From Monosporascus cannonballus (Eukaryota; Ascomycota; Sordariomycetes; Xylariales), in assembly GCA_004154925.1 (NCBI GenBank), contig QJNS01000011.1, positions 372,001 through 436,000 on the forward strand: a stretch of DNA of 64,000 bases, given 5' to 3'. Below, piece after piece: positions 47,801 through 60,873 of this stretch. The position numbers and the translations under genes were made by a program. The notes beneath the pieces are model-generated. The model was not told where the DNA came from. It searched no databases and saw nothing but the letters and a program-made list of their open reading frames with translations. Each line of letters starts with the position of its first letter. Position 1 is the first letter of the stretch.

Positions 47801-49386
47801 TTATTACGATTAAAAAATCTATAAAACGACAACTTTATTACGCGGAAAAATTGCTAAACTTCGATTTCGTTATTATTTATAAGAAAAAATTTAAAAAAAT
47901 AAAGCAAATACGTTAAGCAAATAATTAAATAACGAAAATAATTAGTTTACATTAATTATATAATTTTCGATATTATTGTAAAATTTATTAGGGCCTATAA
48001 TAAATGGCAATATTTCTGATAGTACCATTGGATAAATATTAAAAAATCCAGTAATATAATAACGGTTTTTTCATAAACCAAAAAATAGATAAAATAAAAA
48101 TTCCAAAAATCTACCAAAAAGGTTTAATACGAAATATATGCAAATATTAATTATACCGACATCTAAGGATTTATAACACCTCAAAACAGCTTTAACATAT
48201 ATATTTCTTTCTTACAATAAAATTAATAACACAAAAAATTGAATAATAATACGATATTTGCGTAAAAATAAAAGTTCGACGACATATTTTATACCAAAGA
48301 TTATAAATATTACTAATTATAAAACAATTATATTATTTACTTACATTTAATTTTATTATTAAACTTTTTATATTAGAAAATCCAGTTTCAAAGATATATT
48401 AGGATAATATTTTCGTTATGGTGGATCCATTTGCAAAATCGTTTTATTTCTATTTATAATATAAAAATATAAACGCTGAATAAATAATATATATTTTTTA
48501 AACATAATTTTAGCATATACGAATTAATTTTAAAAATTATCTCAGATTAAATATTAATATTTATATATAAAGTTTGATAAAACATTAAAATATAAATCGG
48601 CCTAAATTCCCAATTAATTACCGTATTTAAACATTAAATAGATAAATAAAAAAACAAATAAACTAATTTTTACAAACTTGTTTCCGATATTATATTAATT
48701 TTCAATAAAATAATTTAAGTAAAAGATTACTTATTATTTAATTAGCCTATAATATTTATGAACGTAAATTTTAAATTTATTTCAACAATATATAAAAAAT
48801 ACATAATAATAATTTAATTAATATTATAATAATATTAATATTAAAATATCCTTAATTATTATATTAGAAAATAAAATTAAAATTAAATTTTATATAAAAT
48901 TAGATACATAAACATTATAATTAAAAAAAGTTAAAAAAAATCAATTTTTGAAAAAAAAGACAAAGATTTTTCGTTATTAAAAATATTTAAATAAAAGAAT
49001 TTAATACGAATTCGGATTTTAAATATATCGAGCTATATAAAGTTTCCAAAGAGATTTCAGATAATAATTAGTAATTAAAACTTCTATTAAAAGTTAAATT
49101 TTATTTAGTTTTTTCCGTTTTTTTATTCGATTTAAAAACGGATATAATCAAAGTATATACGGCACAAAACGATATAGAAATGGAAAACGTATAGACATAT
49201 AAGGTAAAAAGGATTTTCGACATACGGAAACAAAACGGCCTTACCTAATACCTAATCAAGTGGAAAAAGTACCCGGATGCCAAAAACACCTCGGAACCTG
49301 CCAAAAATCTTATTGGCGCCCAGCGCCTGCTGAAGAACTTTCACCAACAACGACGAGCGCGTCCCAGTTACCAGCGGACCAGTTAG
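47801..49386 (+). pseudogene. Integrase and C-terminal chromodomain of gypsy copy 5
   Basis: Integrase core pieces are at about 48330-48790, including a SD...F-x-S-K-F-like block at 48540 and a decayed T-x-F-H-P-Q-T-D-G-Q-T-E block at about 48640. The chromodomain at 49168-49386 is well preserved: TYKVKRIFDIRKQNGLT, stop, YLIKWKKYPDAKNT, then SEPAKNLIGAQRLLKNFHQQ. Canonical chromodomains read N-T-W-E-P; here the Trp codon became TCG (Ser), and TAG and TAA stops sit at 49192 and 49246. A chromodomain identifies the element as a chromovirus; in such elements it directs integration to marked chromatin. The frame ends with TAG at 49384-49386. Confidence 0.82.
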
Positions 49387-49795
49387 TAGCTGGGATATCG
49401 GGCCAGTCGGCCGCGGCCTGCGCTAACGTGGCAATCGTAACAGCGGCCTCCAACTGTTCCTGTTCCTTTTTACACCCTAACAGGGATTATTGCAGTTAGT
49501 GGCATACAAGCCCCACCTTTCTAGATCCTTCTTCGCGCATTGGCATAAGTGGCTTTCTTGTACCCTCCATATAAATTCATATAGGTAATACATTTAACTT
49601 ACTTTAATAAGGGCCAATATGGGATCAGAGCTTTAACGCCTAAATAAAGAATTATTACAAATAATAAAGAAAATGTTGTTCGTAATGCATTCGTTTCTTA
49701 TCTTTTCCCACGCTTGAATTTTATATAATAGCTAATTAAAAGCTTTTTCTGCAGAATCGCCTTAAGCCTATAAGCCCTATTATTATCCGCATTAA
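49387..49795. other. Low-mutation tail of copy 5 and unassigned DNA up to LTR A
   Basis: 49300-49560 has near-normal GC and looks like the end of pol plus 3' untranslated sequence. A family B 3' LTR was expected here but its start sequence was not found, so the 3' end of copy 5 is lost. The rest is AT-rich without a gene. Confidence 0.5.
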
Positions 49796-50002
49796 TGGAA
49801 GATAATGGGCAGCTCTAAGCTGGGATCAGGTGATCTCCGACTAATCGTAAAGCAGTTTCCAAGAAATAAGTATATTAGCCTACTTCTATCTAGCGTTTCC
49901 CATCAATTGCCAGATAATAGATTTATATTAGTATATAGGTCGGTGGCTAATCAGTGGCTGGTTGGTTATTAGCCTTATTCTTATAACGCCTATTTTTTTA
50001 TA
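49796..50002 (-). repeat. LTR family A, 3' LTR of outer minus-strand element
   Basis: A 207-bp unit from TGGAAGATAATGGGCAG to CTATTTTTTTATA, colinear with 52695-52901 and 60668-60873. The terminal CA is mutated to TA. The gypsy interior follows to the right. Confidence 0.85.
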
Positions 50003-52694
50003 ATTATTCACTTTTCTTAAATTATAAATTTTTAATAATATTATTATTACTTTAGTACAACGCATTTTATAAATTTGATTACATATATTTTTTAATAAAT
50101 TCTTATTATAAATATGTAAATTATATTATTTCCTAAATAATTGTTATAAGCATTAATATAGATTATAATGTGGTATTAATTATGTTTCGTTCAGTTTTTT
50201 ATTATATATCGTTTTTTAATTTTATTTTATTTACCTTTTTTTGCCCTTATATCTTCATTTTTTTTACGTCCGCGTTCTGTTTAATCTCCCGTTTTTCTTT
50301 ATTCTTATTTTGCCTTTTCCGTTTGTTTTACGTATAATCGTTGTTTTTTCTCCGTTCGCGATATTTGTTCCTTGTTAGAAATTTTAAGAAAAATAACATT
50401 TTAATATTAATAATAGCTAGAGGTTTTTCTAATATTAGCCGCTTAATATTAATGATAAAATGGATACTAATTGTATTATAAAGGGTAATAAATTATGTTA
50501 TATTTAGATACTATAGTATTATTTCGATTACTATATGATTTACGTTTAAGTTTTAAACGCCTTAACTTACGTTATAACAAATCATTATTATAAAACGTTT
50601 CGCAAAATAAATAATTACTTTTAATATTATTAATATTGACGTTTAAGTTTCGTTTTAGTTTTGATCATTTTTAATAGTATTGCTTAAACGATTTTTTAAT
50701 TCGCTATCGATAATTAAAAATTAGTCGACAAATTTAAATAGGTTCGTATTGTAAGTACCTAATATAAATATTTTAACATAATTACGATCGGTCGTCAACT
50801 TAACCTTTTTCGTAAAGGCGAATATGCTCTTAATGCGATTATTATTAAGAAATATCGTTTTTTAATACATTAAAACTTAATTTCCGATTGTCCGTTATAA
50901 TTACTGAAATCTAGTTTTAACGTTATTTTATATCATTGCAAATTTAAAGTTTTTTTAATAAATATTAGAATCTTTCATTATTATTTCTTAATTAATTTCC
51001 GATTAAACGTAATTTTAAAGTATTTTTAAAAATAAGGTAATTTTCGAAAGCCGTTATATTATTATGTTCCTTATTTTCGAACATTTTCTGTTCGTTTTTT
51101 AATATTTTAAAAAAGTTTGCTAGTTATTAATAATTATAATTAAAAAGCGGTTTTGCGTATGAAAATTATTATTAAATTTAAATACGGTAAATATTTTAAA
51201 AATAGCGCCTTAGTTCTAATTAATAACAAGTTATATTCCGGTTATTTAGGCTCTATTTGGTTTGAAAAATAAAATATTTTACAGTTTTTTTCCAATTTTA
51301 CGACTTATAAATTTAATAAATATGTTCGTTTTTTGTGGTCGTATATTTTTTAATCGTTTTTTGATATTCTTGTATTAGCCGTTTTTAATACGCGTTTTAA
51401 TGTTAATTAACGTGAAACTTCATAATTAAAGGTAAAAATTTGTTTTTAATGTAAAACTTCGATGTTTTTAAGTCGTTTATCTGGTTTCGACTGGTATACG
51501 ATAAGGTAATTATTTCGAAAAATTTAAAATAGTTATATAATTAAGTAATGCTTTAACGTTAATATTTAAATTATACTTAAAATTATTTTTTATAACTTTA
51601 TACTTATTAGACGGTTAATTTCTCAGTAGGTTATTATTTTGCGACTTGGAGGTCGTTTTATTTCTTTAATATATTTCTATCTTTTTTTATAATATTATAA
51701 TATTTTAATTACGTATTCGAAATGCGTTCGGAATTTTTACGTATTATATTCGGCATGCCAGTTTTCCTATTTAATTAAGTATTTGCGTTATCCTCCATTA
51801 TTTCGATAACAAATAATAGTTTTTATTATTTATATTTTTTTATCAATTTTAATAACGTTATTAAACGTTACCTGGTTTTCAATTATACGATGGTTTTAAT
51901 AAAGGTATTGAAAATATATTTTATATCCGTTAATAAGAAAATTTACTTTATAAGTTTAAAAACTTATTTGCTATTTATTTGCGATTCGGATATAAATACA
52001 TATAATTATTTGGTTTTTAAACTTACAACTTTTAAACGATAAATTTACTCATTATTTTAATTAAAATTTCATAATCGTATAACGTTCATTATAATATTTC
52101 TTGAAGTTACTTTTATTTTTCCCTAATATTTATATATTATTTAACGAATAACCGTTTTCTTTTTCGAAATGCTTTTCAATTCTTTATTTTTAATCCTTAA
52201 ACCTTTGTAAAAAATTTTTTATTATTGTTAAATAATATTTATATAAGGTTGCGAACGAAAAACGATCGGTAAATACGTTCGGCGTACTATTATATACGAA
52301 TTTCGTATTTCGCAATAACCTTATTTAATTATTTTAATATTTATTACCGTAAATACGGAAATAATATTGTAAAGCCTAATAAATACGTTCTATTTATTTA
52401 TTGCTTTACGGATAATAAACAGTTGGTATCCACCGCTTTATATTTCGCTTTTTATAGAATTCCGCTTAAAATTTACTGATTAATAATTTATTTTTATCGT
52501 TAGTAACTCCGGCTAATATATCGAAGTTATATTTAACCATTTTATAAAGTAATCGGGTTAATTTGGTTACCAGTAAAATTTTTATTTTAAAAATAAATAC
52601 TTTAAATTTTGTAAAACGGTCAATAACTACTAATATCACGTCGTACTTACACTTGTTTAAATTTAAGCTTTTAAAAAGGCTCGTAATAAAATTT
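50003..52694 (-). pseudogene. Outer minus-strand Ty3/gypsy element, integrase and 3' part
   Basis: Colinear with 52902-55585 of the inner element. On the minus strand, integrase core sequence is read at 52666-52496: CKYDVILVVIDRFTKF, matching the gypsy motif Y-D-x-I-L-V-V-V-D-R-x-T-K, in an open run of nearly 60 codons. A block like N-x-x-x-x-x-S-P-F is near 52250. The coding sequence is broken at 52694 by the inner element and resumes at 60879. Confidence 0.75.
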
Positions 52695-52901
52695 TGTAAA
52701 ATAATGGACAGCTATAAGCTAGGTAAGGTAATCTCCAACCAATAGCAAAGCAGATTTAAAAAAAATGAATATATTAAGTTATTTCCATCTGGCGTTTCCT
52801 ACTAGCTGCTAGATTGTACATTTATATTAGTAATTAAGTCGGTAATTAATCGATAGCTGGTCAGCTACCAGCCTAATCCTTATAAGGGCTATGTTTTTAT
52901 A
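52695..52901 (-). repeat. LTR family A, 3' LTR of inner element
   Basis: From TGTAAAATAATGGACAGC to GGGCTATGTTTTTATA on the plus strand. The terminal CA is mutated to TA. Confidence 0.9.
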
Positions 52902-55079
52902 ATTACTTCCCTTTTTTACGCCATTTATCATTAATAATATTATTATTAATATAATATAACGCGTTTTATAAACCTGGTTTTACATATTTGTCGATAATTT
53001 ACCGTTATATTATATTATACATAATTGCCATAATAATTAATACGTACCATATTACGTAATTAATTGTATTCCGCTTACTTTTTTATTATACTTCATTTTT
53101 AACCTTATTTTATAGACCTTTTCTTTTCCCTTTTTACGCCTATATCTTTATTGTTTTTACGTATGCATTTTATTCGGTCTCCTATTTTTCTTTATTTTTA
53201 TTTCGCCTTCTCCGTTTATTTTACGTACTATTTTTATTCGCCATATCCTTTTCTTGTAAAAAGTTCCAAAAAATAATATTTTAATATTAAAGAAATTAGG
53301 ATTTCTTCCAGCGTTATCCTTTCGATGCCAATAATAAAATAAATGTTAATCGTATTACGAGCGGTAATAAGTCATATTATATTTACGTAATATAACATTA
53401 TTTTAATTATCGTACAATTTATATTTAAATCCTGTCCGCTTTAAATTATGTTATAATTAATTATTATTATAAAACCTTTTGTACAATAAATAATAATTCT
53501 TAATATTATTAATACTATTATTTAATTTGCGTTTAAATTCTGATTATTTTTAAAAATGTCGCCTATATGGTTTTTTAATTTGGTACGGATAATTAGGAAT
53601 TAATCAACAAATTCGAAAAGGCTTATATTACGGATAGGTAATATAAACCTTTTAATGTAATTACGGTCGGTCGTTAATTTAATATTTTTTATAAGGCCGA
53701 ATTCGCTTTTAATGCGGTTGTTATTAAGAAATATTTTTTTCTTAATATAACGGAAGTTAATTTCCGATTATCCGTTATAATTGCGCAAATTTAATTTTAA
53801 TATTATTTTATAAGTTTATAAATTTAAATATTTTGTATAAGTATTCCGGTTTTTTCTCTCTGTTTCGTAATTATTTTTCAATTAAAGGTAATCTTAAGGT
53901 ACCTTTATAAATACAGCAATTTTTAAGGGCCGCTATGCTGTAATATTCTCCGTTTAAAACATTTTCCGCCCGTTTTCCATCGTTTTAATAAAGTTTTAAT
54001 ACTTATTAATAATTATGATTAAAAAACGGCTTTACCCGGCGAAATTATTATTAAATCTAAATATATCCAACGTTTTAAAGCTGGTATTTAATTTCCGATT
54101 AAAAGTAAATTATATTCCAATTATTTAGGCCTTATGTTTCATAAAAAATAAAATGTTTTTAACTTATTTCTAGGTTTTACGCCGAACAAACTTAATAAAT
54201 ATACTTACTTTTTGCCGTTATATATTTTCTGATTATTTTCCACTAATTTTATATTAACTTTTTTAATATGATTATTAAAAGTTAATTAATAATAAAGTTA
54301 ATAATTAAAGGCAAAGCTTTATTTTCGAAATAAAAGTTTAATTCTTTTTACGTTACTTATAGGTTTTCGACCGCTATATAATAAAGTAATTATTCCTTAA
54401 ACATTTAAAAATAATTATATACCTAAATAATATTTTAATATTAATATCTTAACTTTATTTGGAATTATTTTTTATAATTCTTATAAATATTAAGCCACCA
54501 ATTTCTAATTAAATTATTATTACCTTATAGCTTTTAGGTTATTTTATTTCCTATATATATATTCATTTTTCTTCATAACGTTAAATTATTTTAAACGCGC
54601 ATTCGAAATATTTCCGGGGTTTTTTTATATTATATTCGGCGGGCCAGCCTTTTTATATAAGTAGATATTCGCGTTACCTTTAATTGTTTTAATCCGCGAC
54701 GATAACTTTTATTATTTATTTTTTTTATTTCTTTATTAAATTCGGTAACGTTATCTAAACATTACCCTGTTCCCAATCATACTATTGTTTTAATAAAGAT
54801 ATTAGATATATATTATATATTTATTAATTTTAAATAAAAAGGATTAATTTGTATGTTTAAAAACTTATTCATTTTTAATCGTAACCTAGATATAAATAAG
54901 TACGCCTTTTTATTTTGAAATTTACAGGTTTTATTCGATAAATTTATTTATTATCTTTATTAAAATTCCATAAGCATATAACATTAATTATGATATTTCT
55001 TTTAAGTTATTATTTTTTTTCTAATATTCGTATATTATTTAACGAAAAGCTGGCATCTTTTCGAAACGTTTTTTAATTC

Positions 55080-55600
55080 GTTATATTTATTTTTTAAACC
55101 TTTACATAAAATATTTTATTATTTTTAAAAAATACCCATATAAGGTTTCGAACGAAAAAGGCTAATAAACGCATTCCGTATATTATATATACAAATTCCG
55201 CATTTCGTAATAATTTAATCTAATTATTTTAATATTTATTTACATGATTAGGGAAATAATATTTTAAAATTTAATAAATACGTTTTATTTGCTTATCGGT
55301 TTGCATATAATAAACGGTTAATATTTGCCGCTTTATTTTTTACTTTTTAAAAAATTCCGCCTAAAATTAATTTATTAATAATTTTTTATTATTGGTAATT
55401 CCGGTTAACATATTAAATTTATATTTAACCTTGTCGTAAAACAATTAGGTTAATTCGGTTACGGCTAAAACTTTAACTATAAAACTCAATAATTTTAATT
55501 TTATAAAGCGGTTGCTGATTACTACGATTACGTCGTATTTTAACCCGTTTAAACCTAAGTTTTTAAGAAATCCAATAATAAAATTTAACGAAATACTTTG
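55080..55600 (-). pseudogene. Integrase region of inner element
   Basis: The minus strand reads a decayed form of the gypsy integrase end, including YNIRNAFISLFRSKPYMGI, which matches Y-N-x-x-x-x-x-x-x-G-x-x-P-F...Y-G-x-x-P. Upstream it is colinear with the integrase core of the outer copy (52496-52694). Several stops are present. Confidence 0.6.
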
Positions 55601-56158
55601 GAAAACCTATTTAAATAACGGTAAAGGCTATAACTATTTCTATAGTTTATAACGTAACTTTATTATATTTTAACAATTATAATATTTTTTAATATAATTT
55701 CGGACCTTATTTGCCATATTTTTCTAATAAAACTTTTTAATTATTAATTCCAATATATAAATATATTCTATATATTTTACTTTTAAATTATTACAATATT
55801 AATTAATTTCGTATTTTTTTAAAACGCCTTATAACGGAATTACAAATTTATCTTAATAATATAAAACCTTATTTAAATCCAGAAAATATCTTTTTTTTAT
55901 TCCGGTTTAACATCTAATTATCCGTATTAGTTTTATAATATTTAAATTTTTAATTTATAATCCTTAAACCTAATTAGAAAATTATCTGGAAACCTTTAAT
56001 TAAAATATTAGTTCGTTTTTAATTAATTTTTTTGTTAAAAAACGCAAAATGTATTAATTATAAATAATAAGTTTATTATTAATTTCGTCCTCCTTAAATT
56101 TCTCGAAATCCGATCGCAATACAGTTGTAATTTACAGATATTATTGTTTAATTATTAA

Positions 56159-56596
56159 TGTAACGAACCTATCATACATCCACCTGGAGATATAAGCAAT
56201 ATCCGAAAAAGGTCTTGATTTGCAGGTAATAATAAGGCGAGGAATAATTTAATAATTTATTCGTTAAAGAGATTTAAGTACTTTTCCCTTAATTAAAAAA
56301 TGGTGCAGTTATCTTTAACTAAAAGTTTAGATTAATAGTTAAGGAGCGAAAACTAAGTAGGTGCTATTTACATAAAAGACCGATTTATTATATATCCCAA
56401 TTCCTAAAGTGAATATATTATGGATTTATATGATCTATATAATTTATATAATCTGGTCCCAAATTACTTAAATTACCTAAATTAACTAGATCACCTTTAA
56501 GAGCCAAGCTTCCCTGTCCGGGGTTTAGCCGTGACAGGTCCGCGCTAGGCCTTAAAGGTTGGCCTCCTCGAGGCAGGAACCCCTGTTCCTATAATA
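56159..56596 (+). repeat. Solo LTR family C inserted in the inner element, with target duplication
   Basis: 438 bp from TGTAACGAACC to GTTCCTATAATA, absent from the matching site of the outer element (about 61450). It is flanked by ATTAA at 56154-56158 and ATTAA at 56597-56601. The second copy is at 12530-12925. The GC-rich block near 56515-56580 (CCTGTCCGGGG, CCGCGCTAGGCC) is hardly mutated. Confidence 0.85.
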
Positions 56597-57939
56597 ATTA
56601 ATTATATTATTATTATGATTTATACTTATATTATTATTCGCAAATAATACATTCGGCAAATACATAATTCTTTATTTTTCTTTTTTTTTCGAAAATTTCT
56701 AATAATCGTATAACACAAGTTTTCGACTTTTTTTACGCAAATAATAATTATTTAAATTTCCGTTCCCTAAACGTTATTTGGGAATTATATAATAAATAAA
56801 TTTTGCGTTATTTTTATAAAGCCTTTTACCCTTTTATAATATTTTAAATTGTATTATATATTCGCATTAATTTTCGGTACGTTTTCCGGCATATTATTCG
56901 TAAATCTAAATTTTGTAAATAATATAAGGATTACGTTTTAATAAGCGATTTCCCTTAATATATAACCCGGGAGTCTAAATAATTTATCCGCCGGGTTAAC
57001 GGCGTCCGGTGGGTATTAGATCTCGAAATTAAATTATATAAAATAAGAAACTTATTGCGTTAATCTCCTTTTAATATTATTCGTCCGCATTTTTATTATA
57101 TTTTTTAGCATTATATAATTAAGAAATATCAAAAAAAAATTTCGTATTATTAAAGTATTACCGTTAATATTTTAAATTCTTTATATTTACCAATAATTTT
57201 TATTACTTTATAATTTAGCGCTTTTCAGTTGGACTTCATTTCAAGGATTAATATATAACTAAGCGTAATACTTTTTATATTTTTATAAAAATATGCTTAA
57301 TATAACTTTTATTAAAATCTTTATTTTAACTTTAATATTTTTTATATTATGTTAATATCGGAAAATAATTACGGACAAAAATATATTTTTTAAATATTAA
57401 AACGCTTTTTTAACTTTTTTAAATTATTTAAATTCTATTGTTTTACCTTTGCCTTACGTCTTTTTAAAACGTTAATAATAAATTCGGTAATATGCAAATA
57501 ATAAGTAATGAATTTCCGATAAAACTTTACGAATTCCAAAAATACTTAAATACTATAAATGACTTTAGCTTTAATTATATTTCGATAATATCGACCTGTT
57601 AGCCGTTTATTTTTAAATTATTAGTATTGATTATAAATGTTAAAAATTTTTTTTTTAAAAGAATTTATATTTAAACGTTTTAAAACATTATTAATATTAT
57701 AATAACCGTTCGTAAACCAATTAAGAATATTTCGTATTTTTTTTATTATTCGAATAAATAATTATATTATTTAAATATATTACGTATATATAATTTATTA
57801 TTTCAATTAATATTTTATACATATAAGCCTAAAATATAATATACGTATAAATAAAATTAAATAATAAAACCGTATATTTAAATTATCCGTACAAAATTCG
57901 GAAAACACGTTTTTACTAATCGCCCTTTTTAATTTTAAT

Positions 57940-58110
57940 ACAATAATAAATATCCTTAAAATTAATTTTCGAAAATACTTTAATTAACGTTAAAGAATTT
58001 ATTATTTTTAAAATTAAAAATCAAAAATATCGGTTTTTTATCATTATTCGATTTAACCCTTTATAATTAACGTAAAATTAAAAATTACCGTCTTTTTTAA
58101 GGACAAATAA
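57940..58110 (-). pseudogene. Reverse transcriptase core of inner element
   Basis: The minus strand reads FYVNYKGLNRIMIKNRYF after a K-K-rich block, the gypsy RT pattern V-D-Y-R-x-L-N-x-I-T-I-K-N-R-Y-P. Stops interrupt it. The equivalent of the outer element is near 62890-62770. Confidence 0.7.
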
Positions 58111-60106
58111 TATTAATACTTTTACATCCGTTTTCGAATAAGGTATCCGGCTTACCTTTAAATTTTCTCGGATATATTTTTGAAGTACCTTTTTAAAGCG
58201 TTTAAAATAAGGTAAATTAGGCCGAATAAGGCCGTTTTGCCTAGGATTAAATTTATTACATATTTTGCCGTTAATAATTAAAACATTTTGTTCGTTGCAT
58301 TTTGGGAATATATTTAACGGAAATTCTTTAAATATATAATAAAATCGGTTATTTTTTATTTTTGCTATTTTTCAAATTCCGGGATATTTACTTTTTCGAC
58401 TAAATTTATCAAACAAATAATATAAATTTACTTACCGCAAAACGGTAAATTTACGACCCTTTTCCATTAACCTTTTATAAGAATCCATATAATTATTAAT
58501 ATATAATTATATCCATCAAAATCTTTAATTTATTTATTTTAAATTTAAATAATAAAAAATCGGGCATTTTTTAATTACGTTATATTACAAAATAATTTCA
58601 GTTAAACTTTTATTCGTTCTCGTTATTATTTATTATATTAACAGAAATCTCGTAAATTTTATAACATTTAATATACGCGCTATTAACGTTAATAAAACGA
58701 GGAATATTTACGGAAATTAATTAAATATTAAGCTTTTTCGTTAACTTTTTGCTTATAATATTTACTTATATTCCGGTATTTAGATTTACTTCTATTGCTA
58801 TATCCTTCGTACATTTTTTAATAAATGCTTTCCTTTTAAAAAGCGGCTTTATTTTAACCGTTTTGCAATTATCAGCCGAAATAAACTAGATATATACGTT
58901 TACTCCGGTTCTTTTTTTAGATTTACTTTTAAAAATTAATTTAATTTATCGTTATATATTATAATATTTTGTACAGCTTTTGCAAGTTGATTTCCGTATA
59001 ACCGGGAAATAAGATTTTCGTATTTTTTGGGATTTATAATTTACGTTTTTATCACTTAATTTCCCATAATTATAATATTTAAATGAGATTTTATAAAAAT
59101 TGAGGGTATTAAGTTATACGGATTTATTTTAATCGGAATTAAATTAACGATTATTTACCTTCCGAATATAAAAATACCCGCAATTCTTATTATTTTTACG
59201 CGGTACTTTTAATTTGCTTTAAGGAATTTTTTCTCGAAAACGTTAAAATAAAATTATTTATCCTTAATAATACCTTTAACAGAAAATAATTGGGTTTTTT
59301 TACTTTTTTTAGGCGTTCTAGTAATATTTTACTTTATTTATTATATTATTAACTTGTTTTAACTTCGTGTTTTTTCGTAATAAAATATTTCGTAACCCTA
59401 ATATTAATTTATAAAAATAATTAAAAATACAATATTTATTATTTCGATTATTTCCAAGGCGAAAAATATCCGTAAACTTTATTTTATAAACCGGGAGCCT
59501 TTACTTAATATAAAAGTCCAACGGCAATTAATCGGAGTATTATTACAATAGCATAAATTATTTCTTATATTCCTTATTAAAAAAAATTAAGATTTACGAA
59601 ATTTTTCCTAATAAAAATTTGTAAATTTTTTATTTTTAAAATTTTTTTATATTTAAAATAATTAAATATGACGTAATATAATCGTTAAACGTTTGTAATA
59701 ATAACGTTAATATGGCCTATACCCTATTAAATATAAGAAAAGGCATTTTGCGCTGGCCTTATAGTGTAAATTTCTATAATAACTTTTATTTAATTTTTTT
59801 TTCTGATCGACGCGCGTTCGGAAAATTTCGGATAATTATAATGCGGTATTTACTTATCGCCCTTAGGTTTTTATAATAATATCGTAATTAACTTATAAAG
59901 TTTTGTTTTTTAGCCTATATTATTACTTATTATTTAGCTAATTATCGGAATAATTCCGAATATTATTCGTTTTATTAACGAATAATTTTTAAAATCTGGT
60001 TATTATTTAGGGGTTTAATTCTTTTTTGCTTTAAATTCAGGAATGCGGTTATTATATTACGCCCGTTTTCCGAACATTTAGCTAACGGTTATCGGGATTC
60101 TAAGAA

Positions 60107-60300
60107 TTGAGACAGAAGGTGAAGTTACTCTGTAAAGATTTGTATGGGAAAACGTTCAGGGAAGACTTAAGGTATGTCACAGAAGATAGTGTTAGCTATA
60201 TTCAAGCTATATAAGCCCAACAACAGCTGGGGAAATTCAGAGCTATATATATATGTGAAAAATGGCTTATTAAGCTTTATCATTCCATTATTAATCAGTA
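60107..60300. repeat. Low-mutation insert in the gag region, possible solo LTR
   Basis: About 190 bp of balanced composition from TGAGACAGAAGGTGAAG to CCATTATTAATCA, with TATATAAGCCC in the middle. It starts TG and ends CA. The last 15 bp, TTCCATTATTAATCA, are repeated at 60302-60316. No partner copy was found in the window. Confidence 0.35.
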
Positions 60301-60401
60301 TTTTCCATTATTAATCAAATGGAAGGCTTTAGAAGACTTTGGAAGTCTTACGAATTCTTTTGCCATCTTCGCCACCTCGAATACGGATAGACCCACTTCT
60401 C

Positions 60402-60425
60402 CGGAGTTTAAAAAAAAAAACTCCG
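60402..60425. repeat. Perfect hairpin with A-loop
   Basis: CGGAGTTT (60402-60409) and AAACTCCG (60418-60425) are perfect inverted arms around eight A residues. It lies in the leader or gag of the inner gypsy element. Confidence 0.6.
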
Positions 60426-60667
60426 AATTCCTAGAGGGATACGTCCTTATTATATATGTAAAAAAATTCAAAATCCTGGAGACCATAATTCTTTGCTCGT
60501 TAGGGCTCCGTTATAAGCTTTTTCGCCTATTCCCATACCGTAATCGATCGTTCGTCGGTTAGGTTCCGATTGGCGGTCTTTTTAATTAATAACTTAAATT
60601 CCTTTTGCAATCGGCGAGCTCTGTTTTTGATAATTATCGCGTAACTTTTTATAATAAATAAAAGAAT

Positions 60668-60873
60668 TGTAAGATAATGGATACCTGGAAGCTAGGTAAG
60701 GTAATTTCCGACCAGTTCTAAAGCAAATTCCAAAAAATGAATGTATTAAGTTATTTCCATCTGGCGTTTCCCAATAGCTACCAGAGAGTGGATTTATATT
60801 AATAAATAGGTCGGTAGCTGATCGGTAGCTGGTCGGCTACCAGCGTTATCCTCACAAGGGCTGTACTTTTACA
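60668..60873 (-). repeat. LTR family A, 5' LTR of inner element
   Basis: From TGTAAGATAATGG to GCTGTACTTTTACA on the plus strand, with intact TG...CA ends. It contains the direct repeat GGTAGCTGATC/GGTAGCTGGTC near 60812-60835. Confidence 0.92.

Larger units (their letters stand above)
52695..60873 (-). mobile_element. Complete minus-strand Ty3/gypsy retrotransposon nested in another copy
   Basis: The 8179-bp element is bounded by two same-orientation family A LTRs (52695-52901 and 60668-60873) and flanked by the 5-bp duplication AATTT at 52690-52694 and 60874-60878. Removing it restores AATAAAATTTAACGAAAT, the sequence found at the matching site of its own interior (55577-55594). On the minus strand, RT is readable near 58110-57940 (NYKGLNRIMIKNRY) and integrase C-terminal sequence near 55330-55080. 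Gag lies toward 60660. Stops are dense and it is not functional. It is interrupted by a solo LTR at 56159-56596. Confidence 0.92.

Noticed and set aside
49260..49499. Plus-strand 79-codon frame rich in Ala, Ser and Cys
   Set aside because: It is an alternative frame over the gypsy chromodomain, which is recognised in the other frame.
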